Shown: positions 16,167 to 26,616, counted from the first letter of the stretch. The stretch: 64,000 bases of DNA from an uncultured Eubacteriales bacterium (GCA_900316385.1 ONCP01000012.1:1-64000), one strand, 5' to 3'. A program made the numbers and translations. Notes: generated from the letters alone by a model not told the origin.

Positions 16167-16370
16167 GAACCCTAATACTATTTGAGAGAAAACGCTAAAC
16201 GCGTTTTCCAATTGCGCTTTAACGCAATTGCCGTCTCATACAATCTCGGCGCACCTACGGCACTATAAAAAAATTGGTTTTCTGCTTTTTAATGAAGATT
16301 GGTATAAAATCAAAAGCAACAGCGAGACACCTTATCCATATGGCATCTCGCTGTTGCTTACAACAAGCAC
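16167..16370. other. intergenic hairpins after the C-S lyase gene
   Basis: Three perfect hairpins stand in a row: GAAAACGC/GCGTTTTC (about 16187-16209), CAATTGCG/CGCAATTG (about 16210-16231), and AGCAACAGCGAGA with its complement (about 16317-16360). The last has a T run only on the minus strand. No gene here convinces me. This is likely the left flank of the small integrated element. Confidence 0.5.
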
Positions 16371-16371
16371 T

Positions 16372-16400
16372 TTGAATTATCAAAAGAAGGATAGAATAAT
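16372..16400 (+). promoter_or_regulatory. promoter of the element's leader RNA
   Basis: TTGAAT at 16372-16377, 17 bases, AATAAT at 16395-16400; predicted start near 16406, exactly where the structured RNA begins. Confidence 0.6.
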
Positions 16401-16404
16401 TAAA

Positions 16405-16490
16405 AGTCAAGTTATATGAGGCTTCTTATACCAAGGGGGTAGTTTACCCTTTTGAGTAAGAGAACGAGCCTTATTATAACTTGGCTTTTT
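16405..16490 (+). ncRNA. structured leader or small RNA ending in a terminator
   Basis: The outer stem pairs AGTCAAGTTATA (16405-16416) with TATAACTTGGCT (16475-16486, one G-T pair), then a GAGGCT/AGCCTT inner stem; the middle folds as AGGGGGTA/TTACCCTT. The 3' side runs into TTTTT. A promoter abuts its 5' end. It could be a small RNA or an attenuator controlling the following element genes. It matches no RNA family I recognise. Confidence 0.5.
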
Positions 16491-16559
16491 GTTGTGTTTC
16501 AATAATTGAAAACCAAACACAAAACAGTCACTGTTATAAGTGACGGAAAGGAAGGACTT

Positions 16560-16862
16560 ATGACTAAAGGACAACTAATTGTTGCTATGACACTCGGTAA
16601 AGCCAACCGCGAGGGGTATCCGAAGCTTACGGAGAATCATCCTTCTTTCGGAAGGTTAAAAGCATTTATGGTCGGGAAGCACTACTGGATGGGAACTGCT
16701 ACCGACCTGCTTACCGAAATGAATGATACTACTACACCGCCTAATACAGTTACAAAACTACTCAACAAGTTTTCTTTTGAGTTTTATTGCAGTGACGGTA
16801 TTGATGTATGTTTTCGACGAACTAACCGAAGAAGGATCATTGAGCTTCACAACCATAAATAA
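16560..16862 (+). CDS. small winged-helix-like protein of an integrated element
   Basis: 100 residues from MTKGQLIVAMTLGKANREGY; AAAGGAAGGACTT precedes the ATG. The part W-MGTATDLLTEMND ... PPNTVTKLLNKFSFEFY ... GIDVCFRRTNRRRIIEL resembles the winged-helix tail often found at the end of element-encoded primase/helicase proteins (GTATELL ... PN.L...L ... G.....R...R.I.L). Here it is free-standing. Possible role in element replication or regulation; not recognised as a named family. Confidence 0.55.
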   Translation: MTKGQLIVAMTLGKANREGYPKLTENHPSFGRLKAFMVGKHYWMGTATDLLTEMNDTTTPPNTVTKLLNKFSFEFYCSDGIDVCFRRTNRRRIIELHNHK

Positions 16863-17028
16863 AAACTGTGACGGATTATGGTGACGGCTGTGTTGACAGT
16901 TATTCTTCTAATTTGAAGAACTATGTTGCATCTGTACAAGCAGACTGTTTTTACTCCTGCTGTGTAAAAACAGTAATAATGTTAGGGACACCCTAAACCC
17001 GATCATAAGAGAAAGAAAGTGAGAACTA

Positions 17029-17289
17029 ATGAAATATTATGACGATCAAGGTAACGAGTTAAATATTCGTACTGAATTAGACAATATACTTGACAGGATA
17101 TATAACAAGCTTGACAAGATGACTCCCGAAGAACGTATGGCTTGGTATAGCAGAGGTATGTACATCAAGCCGCTGAAGTACACGCAGGAGATCGACAATA
17201 CCATCTATATCGTCCGTACTGAATTCAATGAAAGCTCTGATTCAACCGTTTATGATACGGTTGAGAGAATCACATCAAAAGATATATAA
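17029..17289 (+). CDS. TnpW-like element protein
   Basis: 86 residues. The C-terminal part DNTIYIVRTEFNESSDSTVYDTVERI follows the pattern of the small TnpW-type proteins encoded beside large serine recombinases in Tn4451/Tn5397-like clostridial elements (a beta strand followed by ET/DTV...I-R-I helix). N-terminal part is charged with MTPEERMAWYSRG. Function unknown. AGAAAGAAAGTGAGAACTA lies before the ATG. It sits directly upstream of the recombinase, as in those elements. Confidence 0.6.
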   Translation: MKYYDDQGNELNIRTELDNILDRIYNKLDKMTPEERMAWYSRGMYIKPLKYTQEIDNTIYIVRTEFNESSDSTVYDTVERITSKDI

Positions 17290-17306
17290 TTTATCGCTTT
17301 AAAGTG

Positions 17307-19050
<1,744 letters not shown>

Positions 19051-19053
19051 CAA

Positions 19054-19089
19054 AAAACTACGGCATAGCATAAAGCCGTGCCGTAGTTA
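19054..19089 (+). terminator. hairpin after the recombinase
   Basis: AACTACGGCA pairs with TGCCGTAGTT around a 13-base loop, with a short AT-rich tail. Confidence 0.65.
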
Positions 19090-19109
19090 TAATAACATTA
19101 GATTTGCAA

Positions 19110-19168
19110 GAGCCGCCCGTTAGGGTGTAACTTCCTTACGAAGCACACCCTAAGCGGCTCCTTTTTTA
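19110..19168 (+). terminator. strong terminator at the element's right edge
   Basis: A bipartite stem: GAGCCGC...GCGGCTC outside and TTAGGGTGT/ACACCCTAA inside, followed by CTTTTTT. Confidence 0.82.
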
Positions 19169-19178
19169 TTATGGCTCA

Positions 19179-19523
19179 CTCCCGCGGCAGGCTTGTGAGT
19201 GCACCCACGTAAGTGGGATAACGGACTTTTGATAATGCCGCACTGAGTGCGATGTGGAAGAATAAAAAAGATGAACCTGTCCTCCCGCAGCAAGTCGGTG
19301 AGTGCACCCACGTAAGTGGGAAACTGCATTTCTGACCGAGCCGCACTGAGTGCGACGTGGATAAAAAGGAGCAGAACTTATCCTCCCGCAGCAAGTCGGT
19401 GAGTGCACCCACGTAAGTGGGACAACGGACTTCTGACAGAGGCACACCAAAACCTCCCGCAGCAAGTCGGTGAGTGCACCCACGTAAGTGGGACAACGGA
19501 CTTCTGACAGAGGCACACCAAAA
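19179..19523. repeat. array of four intergenic repeat units
   Basis: Four copies begin with CTCCCGC(A/G)GC at about 19179, 19282, 19383 and 19454. Copies three and four are identical over 71 bp and directly adjacent; one and two are diverged and carry an extra CGCACTGAGTGCG palindrome. Each unit contains the hairpin CCCAC-gtaa-GTGGG. Pieces recur at 26572 and 37352. The array has no coding sense; the minus-strand frames through it are low-complexity repeats of the same peptide. Confidence 0.88.
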
Positions 19524-19568
19524 CAGACGTGGATAAATAAAAAAATTTGACAAGGAGAGACGGATTTG

Positions 19569-20222
19569 TTAAGATAATTTATGGTTTTGAAGGATAGCTT
19601 TCTCGGCGTTTTTGATCAGCTCGTTAAGCGAGGCGTAGCTGTCGGGAAATTCCTCCGAGAGAGAGTCCGCGGAAAGCTCCAAGCCGTCAAGATTCTGTGA
19701 GATTTCCTTGATGCGCGCGTCGCTGACGCTCAGGGTCGCGAAGCAGTAGTTCTCGGAATACGGCGAGGAGATTTTGAACAGCTCGTCCGAATTTGAGCCG
19801 TTCACTGAGTATATTTTTCGGAAAGCGTTGTATTCGGCAACGGTCAGATAATCGCTCACGTATTTTGTCAGCTTTTTGCTGTTTATTTGTGACAGCAGAC
19901 TGTAAATAACCGCCGCGGAGTTTGCGAGAATACGCCTGTTCAAAAGACAAAACGTGTTGCTTTTTGAGATCTCAACGTCACGATTGTCCTCGTCGGAAGA
20001 GATCTCGGTAATGCTCTGACGATTTCTGCCGAGAAGATAATCCGCGGATACCTCATAATAATCCGCGAGCCTTACGAGAAATTCCAGACCGCATTCGCGT
20101 ATACCTTTTTCGTAATGCGATAGAAGCGCCTGACTTATTCCCAGCTCAGACGCGGCTTCTTTTTGGCTGATACCGCGTTTTTTCCGCAGAGCGGTGATCG
20201 TTCTTCCGAGTTCCTTCTTCAT
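19569..20222 (-). CDS. XRE-family transcriptional regulator
   Basis: 217 residues. N-terminal helix-turn-helix (LGRTITALRKKRGISQKEAASELGISQALLSHYEKG, then LVRLADYYEVSADYLLGR; residues 5-70). The remaining part is helical, without a recognisable enzyme or peptidase motif. Typical of stand-alone regulators; target unknown. Its own promoter carries a palindrome and the gene diverges from the phosphatase gene 72 bp away, so it may control that gene too. Confidence 0.85.
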   Translation of the reverse strand: MKKELGRTITALRKKRGISQKEAASELGISQALLSHYEKGIRECGLEFLVRLADYYEVSADYLLGRNRQSITEISSDEDNRDVEISKSNTFCLLNRRILANSAAVIYSLLSQINSKKLTKYVSDYLTVAEYNAFRKIYSVNGSNSDELFKISSPYSENYCFATLSVSDARIKEISQNLDGLELSADSLSEEFPDSYASLNELIKNAEKAILQNHKLS

Positions 20223-20281
20223 AGTAATACCACCTTGATTATTATTACTATCAGTATAATAGATATTTTACAAAATGTAAA
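20222..20281 (-). promoter_or_regulatory. promoter and operator of the XRE regulator
   Basis: On the minus strand TTTACA (20276-20281) and TATACT (20253-20258) are 17 bases apart. Between the -10 box and the start codon lies TAGTAATA (20222-20229) mirrored by TATTACTA (20243-20250), 13 bases apart, a likely autoregulatory operator. Confidence 0.68.
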
Positions 20282-20294
20282 GAGAGATGATCAT

Positions 20295-20921
20295 ATGCAG
20301 TCTTATTTGATCCATTTTATACGCCACGGCGCGATCGAGGATACGCTGAAGGGCAAGTATATCGGCAGAACCGACGTTGAGCTGAGCGAAAAGGGAAGAG
20401 AACTGCTCAGGGAATATGACGGCAGATATATTTACCCGGGTACGGCGGTGCTCTTCACAAGCCCCCTCAAGAGGTGCGTCGAAACCGCGCGTATCATTTA
20501 TCCCGATATAAAGCCTATCGTCATAGATCAGCTTACCGAGTGCGATTTCGGCGAATGGGAGGGAAAGACCGCCGACGAGCTCAGGGACGACCGCGAATTT
20601 ACACGGTGGCTCGCGGGCGAGAAGGGCGCGAAGCCTCCTGAGGGCGAGAGCGGAACCGAGTTCGCCGAGAGGATATGTCTTGTGTTTGAGCAGATCGTTG
20701 AGGGACTTATCAAGACCAATAACACCGAGGCGGTGATCGTCACGCACGGCGGAGTTATTATGACGCTTCTGTCGGTCTACGGGCTCCCGAAAGCCAAGCC
20801 CTTTGAGTGGGTAATGGATAACGGCTTCGGTTATTCGGCTAGAATTACCCCGATGCTATGGCAGAGGGATAAGGTGATGGAGGTATACAGAAAGATTCCC
20901 GTTACCGATATTGAGAAGTAA
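20295..20921 (+). CDS. histidine phosphatase family protein
   Basis: 208 residues of the phosphoglycerate mutase-like superfamily. The catalytic RHG box is in FIRHGAIEDT (about His 10), followed by GRTDVELSEKGRELL, TSPLKRCVETARII, ECDFGEWEGKTADEL and the second His in VIVTHGGVIM. The size and motif spacing suit CobC/alpha-ribazole phosphatase or small acid phosphatases; the substrate is not decidable. Start at 20295, preceded by AGAGAGATGATC; the longer frame from 20163 would overlap the divergent regulator. Confidence 0.85.
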   Translation: MQSYLIHFIRHGAIEDTLKGKYIGRTDVELSEKGRELLREYDGRYIYPGTAVLFTSPLKRCVETARIIYPDIKPIVIDQLTECDFGEWEGKTADELRDDREFTRWLAGEKGAKPPEGESGTEFAERICLVFEQIVEGLIKTNNTEAVIVTHGGVIMTLLSVYGLPKAKPFEWVMDNGFGYSARITPMLWQRDKVMEVYRKIPVTDIEK

Positions 20922-20994
20922 TTGTATCATAGTTTACAATCTTTTCCTTGTATATGTGCGATAATTAATTAGTTTATTAAAAGGAGTTTTCAAT

Positions 20995-22068
20995 ATGGCA
21001 GATTATAAGATCACATTATTAAAGGGTGACGGCATCGGTCCCGAGATCGTGGACGAGGCTGTCAAGGTTCTCAACAAAACAGCCGACAGGTTCGGCTTTA
21101 CGGTAGATTACGATGAGGCTCTTATGGGCGGCTGCGCGATCGACGCGACAGGCGAGCCGCTTCCTCAGGAGACTATCGATAAGTGCAAGGCTTCCGACAG
21201 CGTGCTTCTCGGCGCGGTCGGCGGTCCTAAGTGGGACACGCTCCCGGGCAACAAAAGACCCGAGGCGGGACTTCTCGGGATCAGAGGCGCGCTCGGACTT
21301 TTCGCGAATCTCAGACCCTCTGTAATTTTTGAGCCGTTACAGGGCGATTCGCCGATCAAGGACGAGATCATCGGCGGACAGCTTGATATTCTTATTGTGC
21401 GCGAGCTTACAGGCGGCATTTATTTCGGAAAGCGCGGCAGAACCACGACGGAGGACGGCGCTCCCGCCGCTTGGGATACCGAGATGTACTCGGTTCCCGA
21501 GATCGAGCGTATCGCGAGAGTAGCCTTTGAAATGGCTATGAAGCGCAACAAAAAGGTCACAAGCGTAGACAAGGCTAACGTGCTCGAGAGCTCCAGACTC
21601 TGGAGAGAGACCGTTATCCGTATAGCCGAGGAATATCCCGAGGTCGAGCTCAATCATCTTTATGTTGACAACTGCGCTATGCAGCTTGTTCGCAATCCCC
21701 GTCAGTTTGACGTTATCGTTACATCCAATATTTTCGGCGATATCCTCTCCGACGAGGCTTCCATGATCGCGGGCTCGATCGGAATGCTCGCCTCGGCTTC
21801 TCTTGCCGAGGGCAAGTTCGGACTTTACGAGCCTATCCACGGCTCCGCTCCCGATATCGCGGGCAAGGGTATCGCGAATCCGCTCGCTACGATCCTTTCG
21901 GTCGCTATGATGCTTCGTTATTCACTCGATCAGAGCGAGGCTGCCGACGCGATCGAGAACGCCGTCAATGAGGCTCTCAAAAAGTACCGCACGCCCGATA
22001 TCTACTCCGAGGGTATGATCAAGGTCAGCTGTACCGAGATGGGCGACAAGGTCTGCGAGTTTATCTGA
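20995..22068 (+). CDS. leuB: 3-isopropylmalate dehydrogenase
   Basis: 357 residues, full length. Motifs: [52 protein letters not shown] (with the substrate-binding region), [14 protein letters not shown] (catalytic Lys), [45 protein letters not shown] and [18 protein letters not shown]. Oxidises and decarboxylates 3-isopropylmalate with NAD in leucine synthesis. AAAGGAG precedes the start. The other leu genes are not in the window. It shares its stop/start (TGATG) with the next gene. Confidence 0.96.
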   Translation: MADYKITLLKGDGIGPEIVDEAVKVLNKTADRFGFTVDYDEALMGGCAIDATGEPLPQETIDKCKASDSVLLGAVGGPKWDTLPGNKRPEAGLLGIRGALGLFANLRPSVIFEPLQGDSPIKDEIIGGQLDILIVRELTGGIYFGKRGRTTTEDGAPAAWDTEMYSVPEIERIARVAFEMAMKRNKKVTSVDKANVLESSRLWRETVIRIAEEYPEVELNHLYVDNCAMQLVRNPRQFDVIVTSNIFGDILSDEASMIAGSIGMLASASLAEGKFGLYEPIHGSAPDIAGKGIANPLATILSVAMMLRYSLDQSEAADAIENAVNEALKKYRTPDIYSEGMIKVSCTEMGDKVCEFI

Positions 22069-22778
22069 TGTATTACGATATGCATTCCCATCTCCTTCCC
22101 GAGATGGACGACGGCTCCGACAGCGTTGAGCTGAGCCTGAAGCTGATCGACAAGCTCAGAGCGCAGGGTGTCAAAAGGCTTTGCTTTACTCCGCATTTTT
22201 ATACGAACGAGGAAAGCATAAAAAGCTTTCTGAAGCGCCGCGAGGAAAGCGTAAAAAAGCTTTTGCCTCATCTGCCCGAGGATATCGAGTTTTGTATCGG
22301 CGCCGAGGTTTACGTTACGCGCTATCTTTTCAATAATAAGGATCTGTCGGGTATCTGCTACGGCGATTCAAAATTCATTCTCTGCGAGTTCCCGTTTGAC
22401 AGTCATTTTTCCGACCATACAATGGATTATTTCTATCGTCTGAGCGGCAATTACGGACTTACTCCCGTCCTGACCCATATCGAGCGTTACCATCATCTTA
22501 TGGAGGACGAGGGCTTGGTCGAGGACTTGCTCGACGAGGGTATCATCATACAGTCGAATGTCGGCGCGTTCAGAGGCTTTTCGCAGAAGCGCAGGCTGCT
22601 CAAGTATGTCAAGCGCGGATATATAGATATCCTCGGAACGGACTGCCATTCTCTTACCAGAGGAGCCCCCGAGGAGTATACCCCGACGATAGAGCTTATT
22701 AATGAAAAATGCGGTCGGGAATTTGTCGATCACATCGTTGAAACAAGCGAAGAAATATTTACACCCGTAAAAAGATGA
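22068..22778 (+). CDS. CpsB/YwqE-like PHP-family phosphatase
   Basis: 236 residues. DMHSHLLPEMDDG at the N-terminus, FTPHFY, IGAEVYVTRYL, EFPF..HFSDHTMDYFYRL, LTHIERYHHL and GTDCHSLTRGAP carry the PHP metal ligands (His4/His6-type, Asp, Glu, His). Members of this group are manganese-dependent protein-tyrosine phosphatases (CpsB, YwqE) or histidinol phosphatases (HisK). Here the HSHLLPEMDDG start fits CpsB/YwqE best. Histidine genes lie next door on the other strand, so a histidinol-phosphatase role is a serious alternative. Translationally coupled to leuB. Confidence 0.82.
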   Translation: MYYDMHSHLLPEMDDGSDSVELSLKLIDKLRAQGVKRLCFTPHFYTNEESIKSFLKRREESVKKLLPHLPEDIEFCIGAEVYVTRYLFNNKDLSGICYGDSKFILCEFPFDSHFSDHTMDYFYRLSGNYGLTPVLTHIERYHHLMEDEGLVEDLLDEGIIIQSNVGAFRGFSQKRRLLKYVKRGYIDILGTDCHSLTRGAPEEYTPTIELINEKCGREFVDHIVETSEEIFTPVKR

Positions 22779-22790
22779 AAAAGTAAAAAA

Positions 22791-22821
22791 CAGCCGTCGC
22801 TGACACGCGACGGCTGTGCTG
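22791..22821. terminator. bidirectional terminator
   Basis: CAGCCGTCGC pairs with GCGACGGCTG across a six-base loop between the convergent PHP gene and hisF; A-rich on the left and T-rich on the right, so it can serve both strands. Confidence 0.82.
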
Positions 22822-23577
22822 TTATTTTCTGACGCTTATGCCTTTTTCGTCAAGATATTTTTTGAGCTTCGGGATCGGGATCTCGCCGAAGTGGAAAAGT
22901 GAGGCGGCGAGGACCGCGTCAGCCTTTCCGAGCGTGAACGCGTCGTAGAAATGCTCCAAGGCTCCCGCGCCGCCGCTGGCGATAACGGGAATGTTCACTC
23001 TCTGTGAAACCGCCTTTGTCAGAGCAAGGTCATAGCCCTTTTTCTGACCGTCCTCATCCATACTCGTCAGCAGAATCTCTCCCGCGCCGCGTCTTTCGCA
23101 TTCAACAGCCCACTCGACCGCGTCGATTCCCATCGGAACTCTGCCGCCGTTGATGTAAACCTCCCAGCTGTCGCCCTTGCGCTTCGCGTCGATCGCGACA
23201 ACGACGCACTGGCTTCCGAATTTTTCCGAAGCTTCGTTTATCAGCTCGGGACGTTTTATCGCGGCTGAGTTGACGCTTACCTTGTCGGCGCCCGCTCTGA
23301 GGATCTCGTTAAAATCATCAACGCTTCTGATACCGCCGCCGACGGTGAACGGAATGAAGATGGAGTCCGCGACTCTTTTTACCATATCAACAACAATGCT
23401 TCTCGCGTCCGACGACGCGGTTATGTCCAGAAAAACAAGCTCGTCCGCGCCTTCTCTGTCGTATTGCTTTGCGCATTCTACGGGATCGCCCGCGTCAACG
23501 AGATTTACAAAGCTCATTCCCTTTACGACCCTGCCTTTTTTCACATCGAGGCAGGGGATTATTCTTTTAGCGTACAT
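22822..23577 (-). CDS. hisF: imidazole glycerol phosphate synthase, cyclase subunit
   Basis: 251 residues, a TIM barrel. [20 protein letters not shown] (catalytic Asp11), [65 protein letters not shown] (catalytic Asp130 region), [16 protein letters not shown] and [14 protein letters not shown]. It uses ammonia from HisH to make imidazole glycerol phosphate and AICAR in histidine synthesis. It starts 0 bp after hisH, same operon. Other his genes are not within the window. Confidence 0.96.
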   Translation of the reverse strand: MYAKRIIPCLDVKKGRVVKGMSFVNLVDAGDPVECAKQYDREGADELVFLDITASSDARSIVVDMVKRVADSIFIPFTVGGGIRSVDDFNEILRAGADKVSVNSAAIKRPELINEASEKFGSQCVVVAIDAKRKGDSWEVYINGGRVPMGIDAVEWAVECERRGAGEILLTSMDEDGQKKGYDLALTKAVSQRVNIPVIASGGAGALEHFYDAFTLGKADAVLAASLFHFGEIPIPKLKKYLDEKGISVRK

Positions 23578-24195
23578 TTATTTCACCCCGCAGATCTCAG
23601 TAAAATTCTTCAGCAGCTTCAGCCCGACGTCTCCGCTTTTTTCGGGGTGGAACTGAGTTGCGAACACGTTGCCTCTGCTGACGGACGCGTCGATCCTCAC
23701 GCCGTACTCGGTTTGACTGCTGACAAGCGACTTGTCGGGACAGTCAAGATAGTAGGAGTGGACAAAATAAACGTAAGAGCCGTTTTCAACATCCTTGAAC
23801 AGCGGGTCGCCGTCTTTGATCTCAAGACTGTTCCAGCCCATATGAGGGATCTTCAGCCCTTCGCCGTTCGGAATGCGCCTGATTTTTCCTTCAAAAACCC
23901 CGAGCCCCTTTACGCCCTCGCTCTCCTCGCTTTCGTCAAAGAGAAGCTGAAGTCCTACGCATATGCCGAGAAAGGGTTTTCCGCTGTTTATGAAGTCCTT
24001 TACCGTGTCGGCGATCTCGCGCGACGTCATTGAATTCATACAATCGCCGAACGAGCCCTGACCGGGGAGGATCGCTCCGTCGGCGTTCATCATCTCGGTT
24101 TTATCCTTTGTGATTTTGCAGTCCGCGCCGATAAATCTGAGCGCTTTATATACGCTGCGGATGTTTCCCGCTCCGTAATCGATAATAGCAATCAT
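23578..24195 (-). CDS. hisH: imidazole glycerol phosphate synthase, glutaminase subunit
   Basis: 205 residues, class I glutamine amidotransferase. [50 protein letters not shown] (nucleophile Cys), [15 protein letters not shown], and the His-Glu pair in TQFHPEKSG complete the triad. It supplies ammonia to HisF. A promoter lies upstream at 24221-24249. First gene of a two-gene operon. Confidence 0.96.
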   Translation of the reverse strand: MIAIIDYGAGNIRSVYKALRFIGADCKITKDKTEMMNADGAILPGQGSFGDCMNSMTSREIADTVKDFINSGKPFLGICVGLQLLFDESEESEGVKGLGVFEGKIRRIPNGEGLKIPHMGWNSLEIKDGDPLFKDVENGSYVYFVHSYYLDCPDKSLVSSQTEYGVRIDASVSRGNVFATQFHPEKSGDVGLKLLKNFTEICGVK

Positions 24196-24220
24196 AACAA
24201 TACCTCGTTTCCATTTGTTA

Positions 24221-24249
24221 ATTCTAACATATTAGCATAAACAATGCAA
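24221..24249 (-). promoter_or_regulatory. promoter of hisHF
   Basis: Minus strand TTGCAT (24244-24249), 17 bases, TAGAAT (24221-24226); start point about 20 bp before the ATG. Confidence 0.7.
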
Positions 24250-24308
24250 GAATTTGGGATAATTATTCCTTAATCTTGCATAAATAATATTTTTTTCCTG
24301 CAAAACAG

Positions 24309-24337
24309 TTGAGTTTTGCAAGTTATAGTGGTAAAAT
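24309..24337 (+). promoter_or_regulatory. promoter of the RpiR-type gene
   Basis: TTGAGT (24309-24314), 17 bases, TAAAAT (24332-24337). It diverges from the hisHF promoter 60 bp away. Confidence 0.68.
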
Positions 24338-24390
24338 GAAAGAACAAAACAAATAATCACTTAATGTTTTATATATGAGGTATAGGAAAA

Positions 24391-25263
24391 ATGGTTGAAC
24401 ATTTACTTTCAAGGATCGAGATGAATATGGGTACCTTCTCCAAGGGGCAGAAGCGTATCGCTAATTTTATAGAGGAACACTACGACAGAGCCGCTTTTAT
24501 GACCGCGTCAAAGCTCGGCAAGACTGTCGGAGTTTCCGAGAGCACGGTAGTGCGTTTTGCCACCGAGCTCGGCTATTCGGGCTATCCCAAGCTCCAGAAG
24601 GCTATGCAGGAGATGATAAGGGACAAGCTCACCTCTGTTCAGCGTATCGACGTCACCACGAACCGCATAGGCGACAACGACGTTTTGGACGCGATAATGA
24701 ATCAGGATATCGACAAGATCCGTCGTACTCTTGAGGAGACCTCTCACGAGGATTTTGACAGAGCCGTAAATTCGATCGTCAACGCGAGAAGGATATATAT
24801 TTTCGGCGTTCGTTCCACGGCGTCTCTCGCTCAGTTCCTCGGCTATTACTTCGGGCTTATCTTTGACAACGTCCGCGTTATCACCGACACATCAAAGACC
24901 CACACCTACGAGCAGCTTTTCAGGATCGGCAAAAATGATGTTATGATAGGAATTTCGTTCCCTCGTTACTCGACTATGGCTGTCGACTCGATGACGCTGG
25001 CGAGAGACAGAGGCGCCAACGTTATCGCTATCACCGATTCAATGGTGTCTCCGCTTGTCAACGCCGCCGACGAGGTTTTGATCGCGCGCAGCGATATGGC
25101 GAGCGTGGTCGATTCTCTTGTCGCTCCGCTGAGCCTTATCAACGCGCTCATCGTGGCGACGGTGCTTGAGAAGAAGGAAGAGGTAACAGACACCTTCAAG
25201 GAGCTCGAGATGGTATGGAACCATCAGGGCGTTTACGATACCTCGGGCACGGGAACAAAATGA
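24391..25263 (+). CDS. MurR/RpiR-family transcriptional regulator
   Basis: 290 residues. N-terminal HTH_6 domain (FSKGQKRIANFIEEHYDRAAFMTASKLGKTVGVSESTVVRFATELGYSGYPKLQKAM) and a SIS sugar-phosphate binding domain (about 125-265: IYIFGVRSTASLAQFL, GISFPRYSTMAVDSM, ANVIAITDS). It likely senses a phosphosugar, controlling sugar or cell-wall-sugar genes. Its stop overlaps the flavoprotein start (ATGA), so it leads an operon with flavoprotein and perhaps Cmk. Confidence 0.9.
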   Translation: MVEHLLSRIEMNMGTFSKGQKRIANFIEEHYDRAAFMTASKLGKTVGVSESTVVRFATELGYSGYPKLQKAMQEMIRDKLTSVQRIDVTTNRIGDNDVLDAIMNQDIDKIRRTLEETSHEDFDRAVNSIVNARRIYIFGVRSTASLAQFLGYYFGLIFDNVRVITDTSKTHTYEQLFRIGKNDVMIGISFPRYSTMAVDSMTLARDRGANVIAITDSMVSPLVNAADEVLIARSDMASVVDSLVAPLSLINALIVATVLEKKEEVTDTFKELEMVWNHQGVYDTSGTGTK

Positions 25264-26486
25264 AAAAGGTCGTAATCATCGGCGCGGGAGCCGCGGGAAT
25301 GATGGCGGCGGGCTTCGCCTCAATGTACGGAGCCGAGGTCACGCTCCTCGAAAAAATGCCGCGCGCGGGTCGTAAGCTTTTGATCTCGGGCAAGGGAAGA
25401 TGTAATCTCACAAACGCCTGCGACGTTAACGTTTTTATGGAGAACGTTCCTGTTAACAACAGGTTTTTGTATTCCGCGATCAATAATTTTACGCCGTATG
25501 ATATCATAGATTTCTTTGACGGGCTGGGCGTTAAAACCAAGGTCGAGAGGGGAAACCGCGTTTTCCCCGTATCCGACAGAGCGATCGACGTGGTTGACGC
25601 TATGCGTTCGTTCGCGACCTCTTACGGAGCGCGTCTTGTCAATGCCGCGGCGGAGGATATTATCGCCGAAAACGGCGCCGTTAAGGGCGTTGTATGGAAC
25701 GGAAAGGCTTTCCCCTGCGACAGCGTGATAATCGCGACAGGGGGAAAGAGCTATCCGCGTACAGGCTCAACGGGCGACGGCTACCGCTTTGCCGAAAGGC
25801 TCGGTCATACCGTTACGCCGATCTCGCCGTCGCTTGTGCCCTTGGAAAGCCCCGACGCCGACTGCGAAAGACTTCAGGGCTTGTCGCTTAGAAATGTCGG
25901 GCTCAGGATATCCGAGCAGAGCGGCAAGACGGTTTATAAAGATTTCGGCGAAATGCTTTTTACTCATTTCGGCGTTTCAGGACCGATGATACTCTCAGCG
26001 AGCTGTTATCTGAAAAGCTTTGAAAAGGGTTATACGGCGCATATCGACTTGAAGCCCGCTCTCGGCGATGAACAGCTCGACGCGCGGATAAGGCGCGATC
26101 TGGGAGAGAATATTAATAAGGCGGTATCAAACTCGCTGGGAAAGCTTCTTCCGAAAAAGTTGATCCCCGTTGTGCTCGACAGATGGGGTATAGACCCGTA
26201 CAAAAAATGCAACTCGATTACCAGAGAGGAGCGCAGGGCTCTGCTCGGTATAATAAAGGATTTTCAGGTGAAAATCTCGGGCGCGCGTCCGATCGACGAG
26301 GCTATCGTTACCTCGGGCGGAATAATGGTGAGCGAGATCGACCCCAAAACAATGGAGAGTAAGCTCGTGAAGGGTCTGTACTTCGCGGGCGAGGTTATCG
26401 ACGTCGACGCTTATACGGGCGGCTTTAACCTTACCATAGCATGGGCGACAGGCAAGCTCGCGGGAGAAAGCGCGAGCGGAATCTGA
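25260..26486 (+). CDS. HI0933/BaiN-like FAD-dependent oxidoreductase
   Basis: 408 residues. N-terminal dinucleotide fold (KVVIIGAGAAGMMAAGFASMYGAEVTLLEKM), then KLLISGKGRCNLTNA, the signature of HI0933/YhiN flavoproteins, a GGKSYPRTGSTGDGYRFAERLGHT segment, FTHFGVSGPMIL, and a C-terminal FAD motif GLYFAGEVIDVDAYTGGFNLTIAWATGKLAG. Some relatives act on bile-acid intermediates (BaiN), most have no known substrate. In Clostridia it commonly precedes cmk-plsC-ispH as here. Start 25260 overlaps the regulator stop. Confidence 0.88.
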   Translation: MKKVVIIGAGAAGMMAAGFASMYGAEVTLLEKMPRAGRKLLISGKGRCNLTNACDVNVFMENVPVNNRFLYSAINNFTPYDIIDFFDGLGVKTKVERGNRVFPVSDRAIDVVDAMRSFATSYGARLVNAAAEDIIAENGAVKGVVWNGKAFPCDSVIIATGGKSYPRTGSTGDGYRFAERLGHTVTPISPSLVPLESPDADCERLQGLSLRNVGLRISEQSGKTVYKDFGEMLFTHFGVSGPMILSASCYLKSFEKGYTAHIDLKPALGDEQLDARIRRDLGENINKAVSNSLGKLLPKKLIPVVLDRWGIDPYKKCNSITREERRALLGIIKDFQVKISGARPIDEAIVTSGGIMVSEIDPKTMESKLVKGLYFAGEVIDVDAYTGGFNLTIAWATGKLAGESASGI

Positions 26487-26488
26487 AT

Positions 26489-26551
26489 AAGTTGTAAGTT
26501 GAAAGTTGAAAGTGGAAAGTTGAAAGTGAAAAGTGGAAAGTTGAAAGTTTG
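26489..26551. repeat. nine-unit heptamer tandem repeat
   Basis: Nine contiguous 7-mers, variants of AAGTTGA (also AAGTGGA, AAGTGAA), in perfect register over 63 bp between the flavoprotein stop and the dispersed repeat. Noncoding. Confidence 0.9.
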
Positions 26552-26571
26552 ATAAAGTACTTTTAAATAGA

Positions 26572-26593
26572 GCCGCACTGAGTGCGACGTGGA
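26572..26593. repeat. dispersed intergenic palindrome, third copy
   Basis: Same 22-bp sequence, centred on CGCACTGAGTGCG and ending GACGTGGA, as at 19237-19258 and 19340-19361. Located just upstream of the cmk ribosome site. Confidence 0.85.
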
Positions 26594-26616
26594 GATGAAA
26601 AAAAGGAGAAATATAT

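Noticed and set aside
16228..16419. 63-codon ORF after the C-S lyase gene
   Set aside because: Starts at TTG inside a hairpin, runs across two hairpins and a promoter, and has no ribosome site.
19179..19523. Possible CRISPR array
   Set aside because: Units are 71-110 bp, adjacent copies are identical including the would-be spacers, and there are no cas genes. It is an ordinary tandem repeat.
19169..19553. Two minus-strand ORFs of 115 and 125 codons
   Set aside because: They are translations of the 71-bp repeat array and show the same peptide repeated; no ribosome site or family resemblance.
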